Source of the DNA: Cardinalis cardinalis
Taxonomy: Eukaryota > Chordata > Aves > Passeriformes > Cardinalidae
Direction: 5' to 3'
DNA: 64,000 bases
Assembly: GCA_014549065.1 (NCBI GenBank)
Contig: JACDOX010000156.1
Coordinates: forward strand, 763,857 to 827,856
In this document: positions 50,401 to 61,968 of the stretch, piece by piece
Numbering within the stretch: the stretch's first letter is position 1
Layout: every line of letters starts with the position of its first letter
The notes under the pieces: model-generated
Told to the model about the DNA's origin: nothing
The model's database searches: none
Seen by the model: the letters and a program-made list of their open reading frames with translations, nothing else
Program-made: the position numbers and the translations under genes

Positions 50401-53400
50401 TTGTATACTCTTCTCCCACGCTCCTGTTTTATTCAGTTTAGAATAAGTTTTCAGTAGGGTTCACTACTGATCAACATGATAAGTTGAAATAACTTCCTAC
50501 TGGAACGAGACTTATCCTTGGACACTTACCAAGCGAATGGTCTGCTCAAATAGTATCCCTAGGAGTCCTCAAAAAAAGGTGACTTCAAAAATACAATTAA
50601 ACTCTCAAAATTTATGAATGTTTGATTATGTAGCATATATTGAAGCAAAGGGGAAAAGCATAGGAACTTACACATAAAATCCATTAGATTTGTCTATAAT
50701 ATCATAAATCATCCGTGACTTGATTAAACTGTGTTTATCCATAGCTCCAGCTCCACCATTATTCTTTATCCATTCCAGTACCAATCCCATGATATAAATA
50801 CTGCAAAAGGAAAGAACATTTTTCAGTGAAATTATTCAAACAGGAAAAAAATAAGTCTTGTCTAATAGTTCACAAAATCTTTCAGTAACAAAATGCCATG
50901 TTTGATTTAAGGGCACTTAAGATTAGCAAATCAAAACCTAGACTATTTTACAAGTTATGACAACTCAGATAATGTTTTCTGGACACAGGATAAAATATCC
51001 TGAAATTCAAATGTCACGCATATCTGTTGGACCCATTTTAATCCTTTGTACCATAGAAGGACATGTCCTGCAGGCTTTCTGCAGCCCAGCAGGCTCCCAA
51101 AGACACCCCCAGACATGCTGCATGCACTGCCAATTCATTGCCTACACAACTGCCTCTCAGGTCCTGCCCAGAAGGACACACCTGCCTAGCAGGAGCCAGA
51201 TTTAGCAAAAAAGTTAATAGCATTTGCCCTGTGCAGCTGCTCTAGCAAAAATGCAGGAGTAAATCTCAAATACACGTACATTAACGTCAGAAATGTAACC
51301 ATATTTTCACAAATGTTAAAAATAAGAACTCTAATCCCATTTCTCTCTACAAAGACCTTTTGCCCACACGAACAGTGAAGTTTGGTGAAACAAATTATGA
51401 TGTATCACACTTGACTGTTACCAGTCAAGTTCTTAGTAGAGATCTGGAAGCCTACTGGCATCACATGGCTTGAGACCAAGAATTTCAATGCTAGTCACTA
51501 AGTGCAACATAAAAAAATCCTTGATGCCTTTTGCATTTGTGCTTTTGCTACAAAACTCAGCTTGTTCAAGTTCAGACATTTCCCACGACTGCAACAATTT
51601 ACATAAAAACCTGCTCACAAGTTTTTTTGGCCTATATCCAACAAGTTCATTCTTATGAATCCCTTCATTATTGATTCCAAGGGAGTGCTCAGAGAACATT
51701 ACCCTACAAGCTTCCCTAACACATATCTAGCAGGAGGCTGTTTAAAATTTTGCAGCTTTTTATTTCTAAAGGGATGCCAGTACCAAATCCTTGAACACTT
51801 CCAAAAGGCCACAGAAAAACCAAGGTTACTGACTGCCGTTTAGATGAAGTACCTTACTGCTCTGACAGCACAATCTTGCCACATTTATGACAGCACATTA
51901 TCAACTATTCCAGTGTAAATTATTTAAGTGAAGTACAGACTATGCCCTTGGCAAATATACAGGGCCACATTGACATCTTGCCCTCACTTCCTTGAGGAAA
52001 ACTTTTTGGACAAGTGAACTCCTGGAAGTCAGCCTTAGAGCCATTCACAAAAACCCAGACAGCTGAAACCCTTTATCCTTCTTTTACGCCAATCAAAATA
52101 ATGTTTCTGGAACAACTTTAAGCGCAAAATGCATTTCAGAGCTTGCAAATTAGATTTTTATAGCAAATTCATAGTTAATTTTAGCTTAACAGATTAGGGT
52201 CAAAGAGTCAACTATGTAGTGCCATGAGGTTAAAGCCATTAGCATCACCTTAATTTAACATTTTGCTGAAGTAGCTTTTGCAAATTCAGTTAATATTTCC
52301 TGCCTGTTTGCCAGCAAACCATTAACAAGTGCAAGGAAAAGAGCACAAAAAAAGAGAACTAAGAAGCTTTGCCAGTTCCTTACACTGGAACAGGCAGTTA
52401 GAGCCAAGCCAAACAGATGTGCATCCTGCCAACATTTCAGTCTGTTACATTCTGGATTCTGGAGCGTGCTCCAATGTGAGTCTGTAGCATGAAGTGAAAT
52501 CCAGCAAGACAGTGATGGGAAAGGAGAAACTGTTAGTTCAACTTTATTTTCAGTTCCCTTTACCACCCACTACTCTGTTAAGGCTACTGTCAGATACTGA
52601 GTAACAACTAAAGCAGCGCTTTATTTTCAGAAGTTCTTTGCAATGGCTAAAATAAGGCTGCAGAATTTGATTTGTTTTGCTTTTCAAATCAGAGGAACAA
52701 CACTGTGTCCAAGTACTGACATTAAGTAGAACTTCAGTTTTTCAAATGGAAATAGCTTTGTACTTGGAAAACATGAATGGCTGGATTTAAAACCTGGCAT
52801 ATTCAAGTATACAGTGTCCAAAAACAGTATGTGTGACTTGGCAGTCAGGCACACAATTGATCATGAAATAGAGGTTTCATCAAGCACTGGAAAAGACATA
52901 TATCCTGCCTATGTTACAAAGCTACATTGAGCAGACCAAAATCTGGAAACATTGAACAGCTAATTCTTACTGGGTGTACTCAGCCAACAGGGCAGACAGG
53001 CTGCCAGTAAGAATGCATAATTACAGCACTACATGCTGTGCAGTATGCACACAACTTGGGGGAACAAGTTCTGCACTGTAAAATCTGGCATAAACAAATG
53101 TTCACAAGATTTACTGTTCTGTTGATAAAGATAGCTGCTCGTATGCCATGGCAATAGTACACTGCAGTGACAATCAGCAGACTCAGAGATACCTAAATTG
53201 AGTAAGTAAGCTGAGTAAAATTTGAAGTGATACTAATTGAAATGATGGAATTAAGTTATAGGGTTTATATACAGGAATCACAGAACTTTGGGCCTGTACA
53301 GTACATTTAACGTGTGTTAGAGATCATTAGGCAATCTAACTTTGCAATTCTGGAACATGCAAACAAGCTATAAGAGCTGAGACTAAATATCAGTATAAAA

Positions 53401-56400
53401 TTCCATTATGAAACTATCCTGAAAAGGAAATCTTTATTTTCAAAGTAATTTTAAAAGCTTCTGGGAATAAAAAAAGATAACTAGATTGAAGATTTTCTTT
53501 AAATAATCATTTCAGTGGATGCTGGTATAAAAATTCTTCAGGATAAGAATGTGTAAATACTGCTGGCTCAACAGCTAAGCATACTAGTAGCAAAGCACCA
53601 TTTCACTAGTTATCAGAAGCTACAAGATAGCAATTTTAAAAAAGCAAGCTGTAGTCTGATCTGCTTCTTGCATAATGAAATCATCAGCTACATGGCAATT
53701 TTATGATTTTGATTGCTAGCAATATTTATAAAGCCAGATCAATTTTATCTTTGGATGTCAAACCAAACATTGAGACGGCAGTCAAAGAATTATGCAAAAC
53801 TTTATAAGAGTAAAAGCAAAGCAACTACTAGAGGCCTTTTAAAGGCCTTTTAAAAAATTCTTCTACAGTTTCATTTCAAAACCAACAGTAGTGAAAGATG
53901 TAGAAAGAACAAGAAATTTTTAAAGATTAAAAGAATATATATTCTTGTAATATCTTATACTATTTAAAACTTTAATCACAATATTACCATTTTCATGTAA
54001 AGAAAGTCAGTGGGGATCTGGAGGTTCAAATGCTGAGAACAATGTCAAGAAGAAATTAAATCAAACTGCATTTAGGATCAAGAAACAAGTCTAAGTGCCA
54101 AATCACCTTCTTGCAATAAGAGAAGCATCACCATTGAATTGACTAGAGCAGTGCTCATGTAAACCAGGACTGCATCCTGAAACTTCTACAATGGAGCTAT
54201 GATATATAATATTTANTTTGAAAAAGGCCACATCCTCAGTGGCTGAGTTGCACCAGACAACGCAAAGCCAACTAGTGAGGCATGTCCTACTTGGCTGGGC
54301 ACTTCCCATGTTCTCACAGGAATTCACGTGAAACACTCCAAGGTATAAATGGCTTGAGGGCAAACGTGGAACTTTGGAAGCTTTTCTAGACAAGAGTGGC
54401 AGGTGGCAGTGTGGCAGCTTTCTGATAAGGGATATCACACAGCAGGGTGAGTTACCTGTAGCATGGTGGAGTGTTATACAATGAGCTATTTGCTGCCTGT
54501 GTTTTGTAATCCAGTACAACAGGGCATTCCTTCACTGCAAATCCCAGCAAGTCCTCACGTACTATTACAACAGTAACTCCAGCACAGCCAACATTCTTCT
54601 GAGCACCAGCGAAAATCACACCAAACTTTAAAAGGAAGAAGAAAATAACTTGGTACATGCATTCACTCGTAGATCTTATTACTGAGTAATACCCCAGGCA
54701 TACTAGTCAGCTGAACAGAACAGAGAATGTGTTGAAAATTAGCAAGTTGTAGGTTAAAAGAAGAGTTAGCAGAAGTTCTGATTTGAAAGTGCACTTACAG
54801 CTACTCAGCTGAGGAAGAAAATCACAACAAATTTCACAACAGTTTACTAAATGTTTATTTAATAGCTGCAAATAATTCTCAAGGCAGCCTGTTGCAATTT
54901 CACACTACTCCAAGCAAATTTACTAAAAACAATTTCCTACACAGTTCACAGTATTTTCAACCCATCTGGTATTTCAGAACAATCATCATAAAATCCACCT
55001 ATATAAAGAGGTAGATCAAGAAAGGCCAAGTTGAATGCATTAACATCTACTCCATTTTGCTACACACAGGTAAGAAAGGTCAAACATGCTGTTTCACTAG
55101 TCAGTAACACTTCTACAAAAAGTATACTTTACAAAGATAGTAACTGCCTATGTTCTGCTCCTGTACTATCTGTGAAACAGACACCATAATCATGAGGCAG
55201 AGGAGCTTTAGGAGCTTAAAAGAGGTTACAGATTTTTCATGACAGAGGCAGGATTCAAAAACAGTACCCTGCTGTAGCCGTACACTATCTACAGACTAAA
55301 TATTATTTAGAAGACATTTATTTTAGCTGTTATTTTCTTTTAGCAAGTATTTTCTTCATCAGTGAAGATCACACAGTAGCTAAATAATCTTGGGTAGCTA
55401 TTAACATGAACAATGTCAACGTAGTTCAGTATGTTTTTATGAGAAAAAGGAAAACAGACATTGAAATCTCAAACCTGAAATGTCAACACTTCTATCTATC
55501 ACCACATATTCAACTAACAAAACACGACTCCCTTAATTTCACCGCTCAGCATCTCTAGCAATCCAGACATTTTAAAGTGCTTCACTATATGCATTAAATT
55601 TTGAAAATGCTTTGTACGGTCACTGTGTCCAATTGTTTACCTTGGAAACGTCCACAGGTTTGGACAGGAAGTTTGACGACATGTCACAAACCAAGACTGC
55701 TCCTTTGACATCAGGTACAAAGTCAAACTCCACACCATGAACAGTTTCATTAGCACAATAATACACATAAGATGCATCCGGATTAAGATTCCAAGTGCTT
55801 GGGTCAGGAATGCCTAAGAGCCAAAAAAGAAACCCAGAGGTCACTGGAGACAAGTAATTTTCTTGGCATGCAGTTTTACCTGAACATGAAACTTAAGTGT
55901 AAACCAAGAACGACTTTGCCATATGGACTATTAATCATGTTGTTACCAGGAAGATAATGTATCTGCAAAGCCAATACATTATCTCAGTGCATTCCCAAAA
56001 TTTGCTGGTGACCCATCACTAAGTTTGCAAAACCTTTTGATTTTCACCCATTATTCTTCAAATTATTTTCCTCCCATTGCAATTGCAGACTACAAACTAC
56101 TGGCCTAGGGATTCAAAACAGCATTTCAGAGGAATTCAGATACTGAGTCCAAGAATCTTCCTGCTGCCTCTGCAACCACTAAAACATCCAAATTCTCACT
56201 GACAAAGTTCTCTAAAACTCTGTTTCTGTGCAATCCCAGAATCATTCAAGTCTTGCCCAAGCTGAACAAACACAAGGTCACCCACCTTTCTCCCATTTTA
56301 AGCTTTGCAACTGATTTACAAACTAAGATCTCCTCTGTCAACAGGCAATATACAGGCATGTCCTAACAGCACAGAACAGGTTTGGCATAAACCTGTTGCT

Positions 56401-59400
56401 CTCCCTTTCTTTTCTCCTCCAGGACCTGATGGGAGGTGGAGGGAAGGGTGGGAGATGGTACCATTGCCTCCATCATTATTTACTGCCTCTCCTCTTCTCT
56501 ACAGCTATGAAATGATGAATTACACTCCCCTAAACTGGAAAATTGTAGGTTCAATTCCTTCCTGTGCCTCAAAGAATATAAACTTACTTTCCAAGTTAGT
56601 GCCCTAATTGCCAGTTAATACACTAACTTATATGGGAATATTCTTTGTCTTGTTGCCACTCTTTTAAGTTCAAGTGCTGTAATTTGGACCAGAAGGAAGA
56701 AAAGTGACCAAAAGTAGCAGGAATAGAAACTAAATCTCATATATTCCTGCTCCGATAATTATTTATGTATATTCAGTGACACATTGTTGGGAAAGGTAAT
56801 AATTTAGGAATCCTTAAAAGAGGGTAACAGAATTCAGGTCTCCCATGTGATTTGGGTCTCCCAAAATCTCAGACCTGCTTCTGAATTTTAGAGCCTTCTT
56901 ATCACTGAGTGTACATGAAATTGAAATATTTCACAATATCCCTGTGAATAGCTTAAGAACTCAGTTAAATATTAAAAAAAAAAACAACCTGAGTGAGCCC
57001 AGACAATTTCCCTACTTAGACACTTTTGTCTTGACACTTATTTTCTGGCATCTGCTCAGCCCCACTTCACCATTTTTTTCTTGTGGAAACTGTTAAGCCA
57101 TTAAGTAAATCTCCCAGTGTTGAACAAGGAGGGGCATGGCAGACATTCTTTTGAGTGCTGGGCAGTCAACTCTAATTAACATTCAACAGCCCAACAGCCA
57201 CATTGGATCCATTTTTGGAGTGAGTCAAAAAGCTAAGCATTCACATGGACAGATGCAATCATCAACTTACTTGTATAGGCTCCTAGTTTGGGATGAACGA
57301 TATTTACTTTGGCATACTTCTCTGCTTCTTTAGCTGCTTTTGCTGACCAGCCTCCAGTAACCACATAATCTGCCTCTCTTGCCTCCTTTAAACCAATAAG
57401 GTTAAGTGGGACTGCACTGAACTGAGCAGATCCACCTCCTTGAAGAAAAATAACTTTGTAGTTGTCTGGTATATTTCTGCATAAAAGAAATAACCATTTA
57501 TGTTATTCCCAGGTGACACAGGATGCATACAGCTTGATATTATGCATTTAACCGCAACTGAGAAAGAATGCTGCCATTTTAGAAGACTCTTTGCCTAGAG
57601 GCTAGATCAACCCCACTAACTTACCTCAGCTCTGGTCTTGAGAAACAGCTTATTTAATAAATATTAAATATTTAATAAATATTAAATATTTAAATATTTA
57701 AGAGTATATGCTATGAATTTTAGTGATAAAAATTCTCTGAAAAAAAGCTTCCTCTCCCCAGCCCTGGCACTGCGTGAAAAAAAACTCACTCTTGAGTAGC
57801 TGTACACACAGACTTGACAGATATTCCATCACAATTAATGCTGACTTCTAATTTTATCTATTGGAAGCTTCATGACTTTTCTGTCATGAAGTCACCAAAG
57901 TGCTTACAGTAGCACTCAGCTCTGAGACCCTTCAATTTGAAAGTGCAACAGTACAGTAAAGTATACATGCAGAGCAAGTGCAATAAAGAGTTGCTCATAC
58001 AATCACAAAAATTACATATCCAAATCATTCATTAAAATTCCTTTGTCAATGATTCTGGCTGGACTGAGGGTCAAGCATTTGTGTTAAGTGGCCGACATTA
58101 TTAACTACTATGAGAACAGTAATTCTAATCCATTATATATTTATTTCAATTTTTTAAGAATGTGTCATGCTACGAGAAGGAAAAGGGCTCTTGCTTGGTG
58201 ATTCTAACACTGATCCACAGAGCTTTGTTAATAGAATAGGACATATGGACAATGTTCAGATCACATTTATACCACCAGAGAACTGATTTTTATTGTTTGC
58301 ACTTATTTCTTTTAGTTCATGTCCTTCATTAATTCTATGAAGGTGACAAAAATCAAAATTTCAAAACAAATTCAGCTAGACACGCAAAAAACATCTTAAT
58401 CTAATAAGAATCCATTGTCACATTCAAAAACATAAGCATCAAATTTACATATAAGAAGATCAGTGTCCTCCTCAAAGTTATTACTCTACAATACACAGTA
58501 CCCACTCATGAAAAACACCACCAAAGAGGCGCTTTCAAGTACAGGTCTCCATATTAGACATTACTGATGCAACTAGCACACGCATAACATAAAAAGAAGC
58601 AGAAAGTAATTCACTTACAGCAATTCACGCATGAGATTTTCAGTTGTATTTAGAATTTTTGTGAAATCTGAAGACCGATGGCTCATTTCTTTGGTGGAAT
58701 AGAGAGAAGAAATAACATGAAGACGGTAATGCATGAATTTGATTTTAAAATCATGTTAAGCTTTAAACCTTTTACAATACAGACCCAAAATGTCTGAAGG
58801 TTGTCATTCCCAGTTCCTACTCTCTTTAAGTACGTAAATACTACTAAATACCCACAGAAGACTTATACCTGCAAGTCTTGTCCAGATACAGGCAAATCCC
58901 ATTCATCGACATTTGGCACCCATATGACCTTATTACCACTAGGAACAACCATACTTGTGGGTAAAAAAATAGTCTCTAGAAAGATTTTATTCTTCCTTGT
59001 TCTTCCTCAGAACCTTCTCTGCTGCTAATGCTGTAAGAAGTACATAATAAAGCACAGGAAAAGTACAGGTTTTGTTCTCTTACCTTTAGCAAGGCTTCTT
59101 CACACAGTGAAGCTAATTAAACATTAAGCACAATTACACAGTAATTCCTTCTAAATCCATAGGCTGTCTTCCACGTGTAAGTGTACAATTTAATCATGAA
59201 TCTGAATTGTGTGGAGACAGCTGCACATTCTACTTCTAGCAACTAATAATATACTCACCATCTTGATGCATAAATATTTTGTGCAACTGAGGCTGAAAAG
59301 CCAGCCAGCAGGAGAGCACTGCCTTCCTAATAGGAAAGATGCTATACATCCATATGGTATCTATACATCTATATGGTACCTATACACATTTGTACAGATA

Positions 59401-61762
59401 CACAGGTATTAGAAACAGAGCCAAAAGGCCAGGAAGTCTTATTAAACAATCCAGTTAAACAACAAAATCATGAAAAATGTAATTTTTTAAAGTCTTACCA
59501 AGAACACTTATACCAAGCCCTTTGTAGTCCACCAATTCTTTCTGCGCTTCTAATAGCACCTATCAAAAGAAAAAAATCCAGAAATAAATTAAGGGAATTT
59601 TCCACTATCTGGAGTCTCTGATGCATCATGCCTATGCCAGCTGCCCCATATTGCAATAACCTGACACTTGTCAAGTGAGATTAACAGAAGTATAGTTACC
59701 AATGCATTTTTGCTGTACCTAGAAGCTTAAGGCTTTTCATAAGATAGTAAACTTAAATAATATGCTTGTTGTGGAGACCATGTTGCAAGTTATTATTTCA
59801 AATGCTACATTTCCAGATTTGTGAATGATTTCTAGGAGTTGAATGGAACTCTTAACCTTTACAGAACATCTAATGTTTGCATACATACTCCTTCTAAGCA
59901 TGCATACTAAATACCCACTCCCATCACTCCATCCTGTGTCCTTTCACTTGACTTGTGCAAATAGGACGACCAAAGTATTGAAAAAAACATAACAAGAAAG
60001 ATCAGCTTGGAGAATTGGACATCTTAAACTGAGCCAGCATGACAATGATTGGTTTGACCAAACGAAGTTCCACACTTTCTGAAGACGAGCCTCTATCTTA
60101 TTGAGAGTTAATAAAGAAATTAAGCAAAATTTTGAGACAACCAAAAAAACCAGGTCACCAGCCAAGCAGTGCTTCAGCCATCCTTTTTTTTTTCTGCCGT
60201 CTCCCCTAGCTTTTAAGTATGAACAAATTAGCATGAGATTCTAACCACTGGATTTGCAGCTTCTGATTTTGGTAAATTCTTGTTGAGAGCCAGAACAATC
60301 TTGGCTACTCCTAAAGGAAGCAGGAGAATGAGGGAGCCCCAGTAGAACCAAACAATTGCTGCACGCATTGACCCTGACAAGAAACTGCACTCTGGGCATT
60401 TTCAGGAATAAGAAATCTACCTTGCTGACCGGGTATCTGCATGGCCTGTCAACTGTAACAGCTGGCTACCAAAAGGTCAACTAAAAGATTGTGAAGTTTT
60501 AACCACCACATTTTACAAGCAAACTTATCCACGTCAGAGAAGGAGGCAGAAAAGCAAGGGAGAACACACAGACTGCTAGAGTAGTGCTTGCTAAACTGCT
60601 TGATAAAATCCAATTCTGTCAGTAACATTCTTAATCTTTAAATCTGCACATGCCTCACAACAGACATCTATGACACACATTATAATCTATGAATTGCTCC
60701 ATCTTTTGCGTTACTGAGTCTGCATGCTTCATGGGCAGCAACAGCCCACAATAAAGAGAAACAAATCATCGAGGTGATACAGCAATCCACACAAGAACAC
60801 TGCATTTTCAAGATGGCAAACAGATTAATAATAGGGAGCTCAGCAGTGCCCACCTGCACTCCTGCAAACTTAAATCCAGTTTTTAACCATCTCTGGCAGA
60901 GAGCTGGGGTATGGAGGCAGTGCCTGTGAGAGCCCCTTTGGAATCTAGAGCTCGACACAGAGCAACAAATTTCTTTGCAACAAAATTTTTTACAACCTTA
61001 TACAGAAAGGGCTTTTCCTCGAGAAAAGAGACGGGAGGGGAAAGAAACACAAACAAATAAAAACAAGAAAGTTGCTCTGCAGCAAATCTGTTTATCTGAA
61101 GAATTTTTTAAAGAAGTAACACATAAAATAACAAAGAATACTATGAAGCATACTAAGAGCAACAACAACAAAAATTCCACAGTAGATAACCCTTAAACTG
61201 ATAGTCAGGTACGTACAGTTCGGCAGAAACCACCCCTTTCCACATGTAACTGTATAATCCATGGCTGCTGATGCAACTTTCCGGAGGGTTGAGTGTACAT
61301 TATAACTTCTTGTAAAAAGGCGTCTCAGGGAATTACCATGCTATTTATCAACTGACAAATCTCACACTCCATAGAACTATCTTTGCGCGCTTAGGTCCTA
61401 CTTCCCATCCCAAAACTAACGATATAGGTGCTGGTGCCATATCATCCAGCACTAAAAAAACCCAAAAAACAAAACCCTAGAGAGTATTCGAAGAACCACA
61501 CTCGAGCTCGTTTGCAAAAATCCGAGCTTATCAGGGAAGTTCGTTGTAGAATGGAAGACAAGAGGTTTTGGCGCTGCGCGGGTAAACTCCTGTAATTACG
61601 ATTTATTAGTTTCCCTATCCCTCGCTGTGCAGCCGGAGGCCCGCGGGGAGCCGGGGGAACGAGGACACCCAGCCCCGCCGTGCCCCTACTCACGGAGCGC
61701 GGCAGCTTCGCCGGTCCGGCGCCGAAGTTCGCGACCTGCCGCCCGCCCTCCGTCGCTGCCAT
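47320..61762 (-). CDS. PSAT1: Phosphoserine aminotransferase 1, complete nine-exon gene
   Basis: PSAT1 is a cytosolic homodimeric PLP enzyme (class V aminotransferase fold). It converts 3-phosphohydroxypyruvate plus glutamate to O-phosphoserine plus 2-oxoglutarate, the second step of de novo serine synthesis between PHGDH and PSPH. Nine coding exons (69, 61, 70, 206, 173, 170, 129, 138 and 106 nt) sum to 1122 nt and encode 373 residues; the human protein has 370, the difference being three extra residues near the N-terminus. All introns are GT-AG and every phase joins cleanly. Visible residues are H47-R48 (substrate phosphate region), W110, T159, D179, Q202, the Schiff-base lysine K203 in GAQKNVG, and N244-T245, each at the human position plus 3. 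The chosen ATG has A at -3 and G at +4 and lies in a CpG island. Introns are 0.6-3.7 kb. No frameshift or premature stop was seen, so the gene appears functional. Identification is near certain from exon-by-exon similarity to known vertebrate PSAT1. Confidence 0.98.
48034..48171 (-). CDS. PSAT1: PSAT1 exon 8 (residues 293-339)
   Basis: This exon is 138 nt. It encodes CPVEKKSRSRMNVPFRIG and the helix EKKFLEKAVELNM, ending SLKGH plus two bases of R339. The length is a multiple of three, so skipping it would keep the frame. A short human PSAT1 isoform lacking an in-frame exon is known. The acceptor is TCTAG before 48171 and the donor GTAAGT starts at 48033. Intron 8 is 608 bp. Confidence 0.97.
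48172..50671 (-). other. PSAT1 intron 7
   Basis: GT-AG intron of 2500 bp, phase 2, with AT-rich content. A short (TAAA)n-rich run lies near 48452-48475. Nothing else was recognised. Confidence 0.9.
50672..50800 (-). CDS. PSAT1: PSAT1 exon 7 (residues 250-293)
   Basis: This exon is 129 nt, with acceptor TGCAG before 50800 and donor GTAAGTT from 50671. It encodes IYIMGLVLEWIKNNGGAGAM and the start of the C-terminal domain through DIIDKSNGFY. Phases at both ends agree with exons 6 and 8. Intron 7 is 2500 bp. Confidence 0.97.
50801..54455 (-). other. PSAT1 intron 6
   Basis: The longest intron, 3655 bp, phase 2. It contains a 9-bp-arm hairpin at 51409-51430, a short aggcctttt-type duplication near 53831 and one ambiguous base at 54216. 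No transposon or nested gene was recognised. Confidence 0.9.
51409..51430. repeat. Perfect 9-bp inverted repeat in PSAT1 intron 6
   Basis: ACTTGACTG and its exact reverse complement flank TTAC. It lies about 600 bases upstream of exon 7 in gene orientation. Confidence 0.85.
54456..54625 (-). CDS. PSAT1: PSAT1 exon 6 (residues 194-250), catalytic lysine exon
   Basis: This exon is 170 nt. It starts FGVIFAGAQKNVG, with K203 as the lysine that forms the internal aldimine with PLP. It continues with VTVVIVREDLLGF and ends at NTPPCY, where N244 and T245 reach the cofactor of the neighbouring subunit. It stops two bases into the S250 codon, with donor GTAACT from 54455. Intron 6 is the longest, at 3655 bp. 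Confidence 0.98.
55170..55275 (+). mobile_element. Possible ancient L3/MIR-like remnant in PSAT1 intron 5
   Basis: The order tgaggcagaggagcttt, a degraded aaaagaggttacag, then tgacagaggcaggattcaaa resembles the conserved tail of ancient amniote L3/MIR-type elements. Divergence is too high for certainty by eye. Confidence 0.3.
55641..55813 (-). CDS. PSAT1: PSAT1 exon 5 (residues 136-193)
   Basis: This exon is 173 nt. It encodes the strongly conserved IPDPSTWNLNPDASYVYYC segment, CANETVHG with T159 (human T156), and VCDMSSNFLS with D179 (human D176), which pairs with the PLP pyridine nitrogen. The acceptor CTTAG precedes 55813. The donor AAG/GTAAAC falls exactly at a codon boundary (phase 0). 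Intron 5 is 1015 bp. Confidence 0.98.
57271..57476 (-). CDS. PSAT1: PSAT1 exon 4 (residues 67-136)
   Basis: This is the largest exon, at 206 nt. It encodes NIPDNYKVIFLQGGGSAQFS, where the GGG(S/C)xQ loop binds the PLP phosphate, and the TGGWSAKAAKEA segment in which W110 stacks on the PLP ring. It ends with HPKLGAYT and one base of the S136 codon. The acceptor is GCAG before 57476 and the donor is GTAAGT from 57270. Intron 4 is 1457 bp. Confidence 0.97.
57655..57702. repeat. AT-only tandem repeat in PSAT1 intron 3
   Basis: Two copies of an 18-bp unit (aataaatattaaatattt) are followed by a partial third. This is low-complexity sequence of no clear function. Confidence 0.85.
58619..58688 (-). 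CDS. PSAT1: PSAT1 exon 3 (residues 44-67)
   Basis: This exon is 70 nt. It opens with the two bases that complete E44 and then encodes MSHRSSDFTKIL. H47 and R48 of the SHRS motif correspond to human H44 and R45, which contact the substrate phosphate and carboxylate. The donor GTAAGTG begins at 58618 and the exon ends two bases into the L67 codon. Intron 3 is 1142 bp. Confidence 0.96.
59499..59559 (-). CDS. PSAT1: PSAT1 exon 2 (residues 24-44)
   Basis: This exon is 61 nt, with acceptor GATAG before 59559 and donor GTAAGA beginning at 59498. It starts with VLLEAQKELVDYKG and ends one base into the codon for E44 (phase 1). The segment matches human PSAT1 almost residue for residue. Intron 2 is 810 bp. 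Confidence 0.96.
59560..61693 (-). other. PSAT1 intron 1
   Basis: GT-AG intron of 2134 bp, phase 0. The promoter-proximal part is moderately GC-rich and contains the C/EBP-ATF core; the rest is ordinary AT-rich intron. No nested gene was recognised. Confidence 0.9.
61269..61277 (-). promoter_or_regulatory. C/EBP-ATF response element (ATF4 site) in PSAT1 intron 1
   Basis: The minus strand reads GTTGCATCA, a perfect composite C/EBP-ATF core (TTGCATCA), about 420 bases into PSAT1 intron 1. PSAT1 is an established ATF4 target in mammals during amino acid and ER stress. A site near the promoter in a bird is therefore plausible. Chance occurrence of an 8-mer is possible. Confidence 0.5.
61694..61762 (-). 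CDS. PSAT1: PSAT1 exon 1 (residues 1-23)
   Basis: The first coding exon runs from the ATG (61762-61760) to the donor GTGAGT that begins at 61693. It is exactly 23 codons, so intron 1 is phase 0. It encodes the N-terminus with the conserved NFGAGPAKLP segment near the active-site entrance. The ATG context is good for initiation (A at -3, G at +4). The exon sits inside the CpG island, and its GC content is far higher than that of the later exons. Intron 1 is 2134 bp. Confidence 0.97.
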
Positions 61763-61811
61763 GCTGCCACTCCTGCTCCGTCTGCCGCGGTCGCGCCGCC
61801 AGCCCCTCCGC

Positions 61812-61817
61812 TATAAA
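61812..61817 (-). promoter_or_regulatory. TATA-like element (TTTATA) upstream of PSAT1
   Basis: The minus strand reads GTTTATAG within otherwise GC-only sequence, about 50 bases upstream of the ATG. If used, transcription would begin near 61785 and give a 5' leader of only about 25 nt. The same six bases read TATAAA on the plus strand, so the element could also serve divergent transcription. Function is inferred. Confidence 0.35.
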
Positions 61818-61865
61818 CCCGCGGCCGCCGGGGCCCGGCACTTTCCACCCCTGTCCCGGCCGCTC

Positions 61866-61870
61866 ATTGG
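61866..61870 (-). promoter_or_regulatory. CCAAT box upstream of PSAT1
   Basis: The minus strand reads GCCAATGAGCG here, 104 bases upstream of the PSAT1 ATG. That is a close match to an NF-Y site. It lies about 50 bases upstream of the TATA-like element, which is the usual spacing order for a minus-strand promoter. Confidence 0.55.
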
Positions 61871-61886
61871 CAGCGCTGCCGCAGTG

Positions 61887-61968
61887 AGGCGGCGTGGGGG
61901 GAGAGGGGAGGCGGCGTGAGGGGAGGGGAGGCGGCGTGAGGGGAGGGCCGGCGGCGTGAGGGGAGGGC
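61887..61968. repeat. 20-bp GC-rich minisatellite in the PSAT1 promoter
   Basis: Three near-identical 20-bp units (61909-61928, 61929-61948, 61949-61968) of the form aggcggcgtgaggggagggg follow a degenerate first unit from 61887. The array lies about 130-200 bp upstream of the PSAT1 start codon. Such arrays often vary in copy number between individuals. Confidence 0.9.

Larger units (their letters stand above)
55814..58618 (-). other. PSAT1 introns 3 and 4 (flanking exon 4)
   Basis: Intron 3 (58618-57477) and intron 4 (57270-55814) contain an 18-bp AT-only tandem duplication at about 57655-57702 and otherwise unremarkable AT-rich sequence. Confidence 0.85.

Noticed and set aside
53275..53345. 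Possible CR1 tail (ggaatcacagaactttggg)
   Set aside because: The similarity stops after about 20 bases and no further CR1 segment follows.
61812..61817. Plus-strand TATAAA as promoter of a separate rightward gene
   Set aside because: It is explained as the complement of the minus-strand TATA-like box of PSAT1. No plus-strand coding exon follows in the remaining 2 kb.
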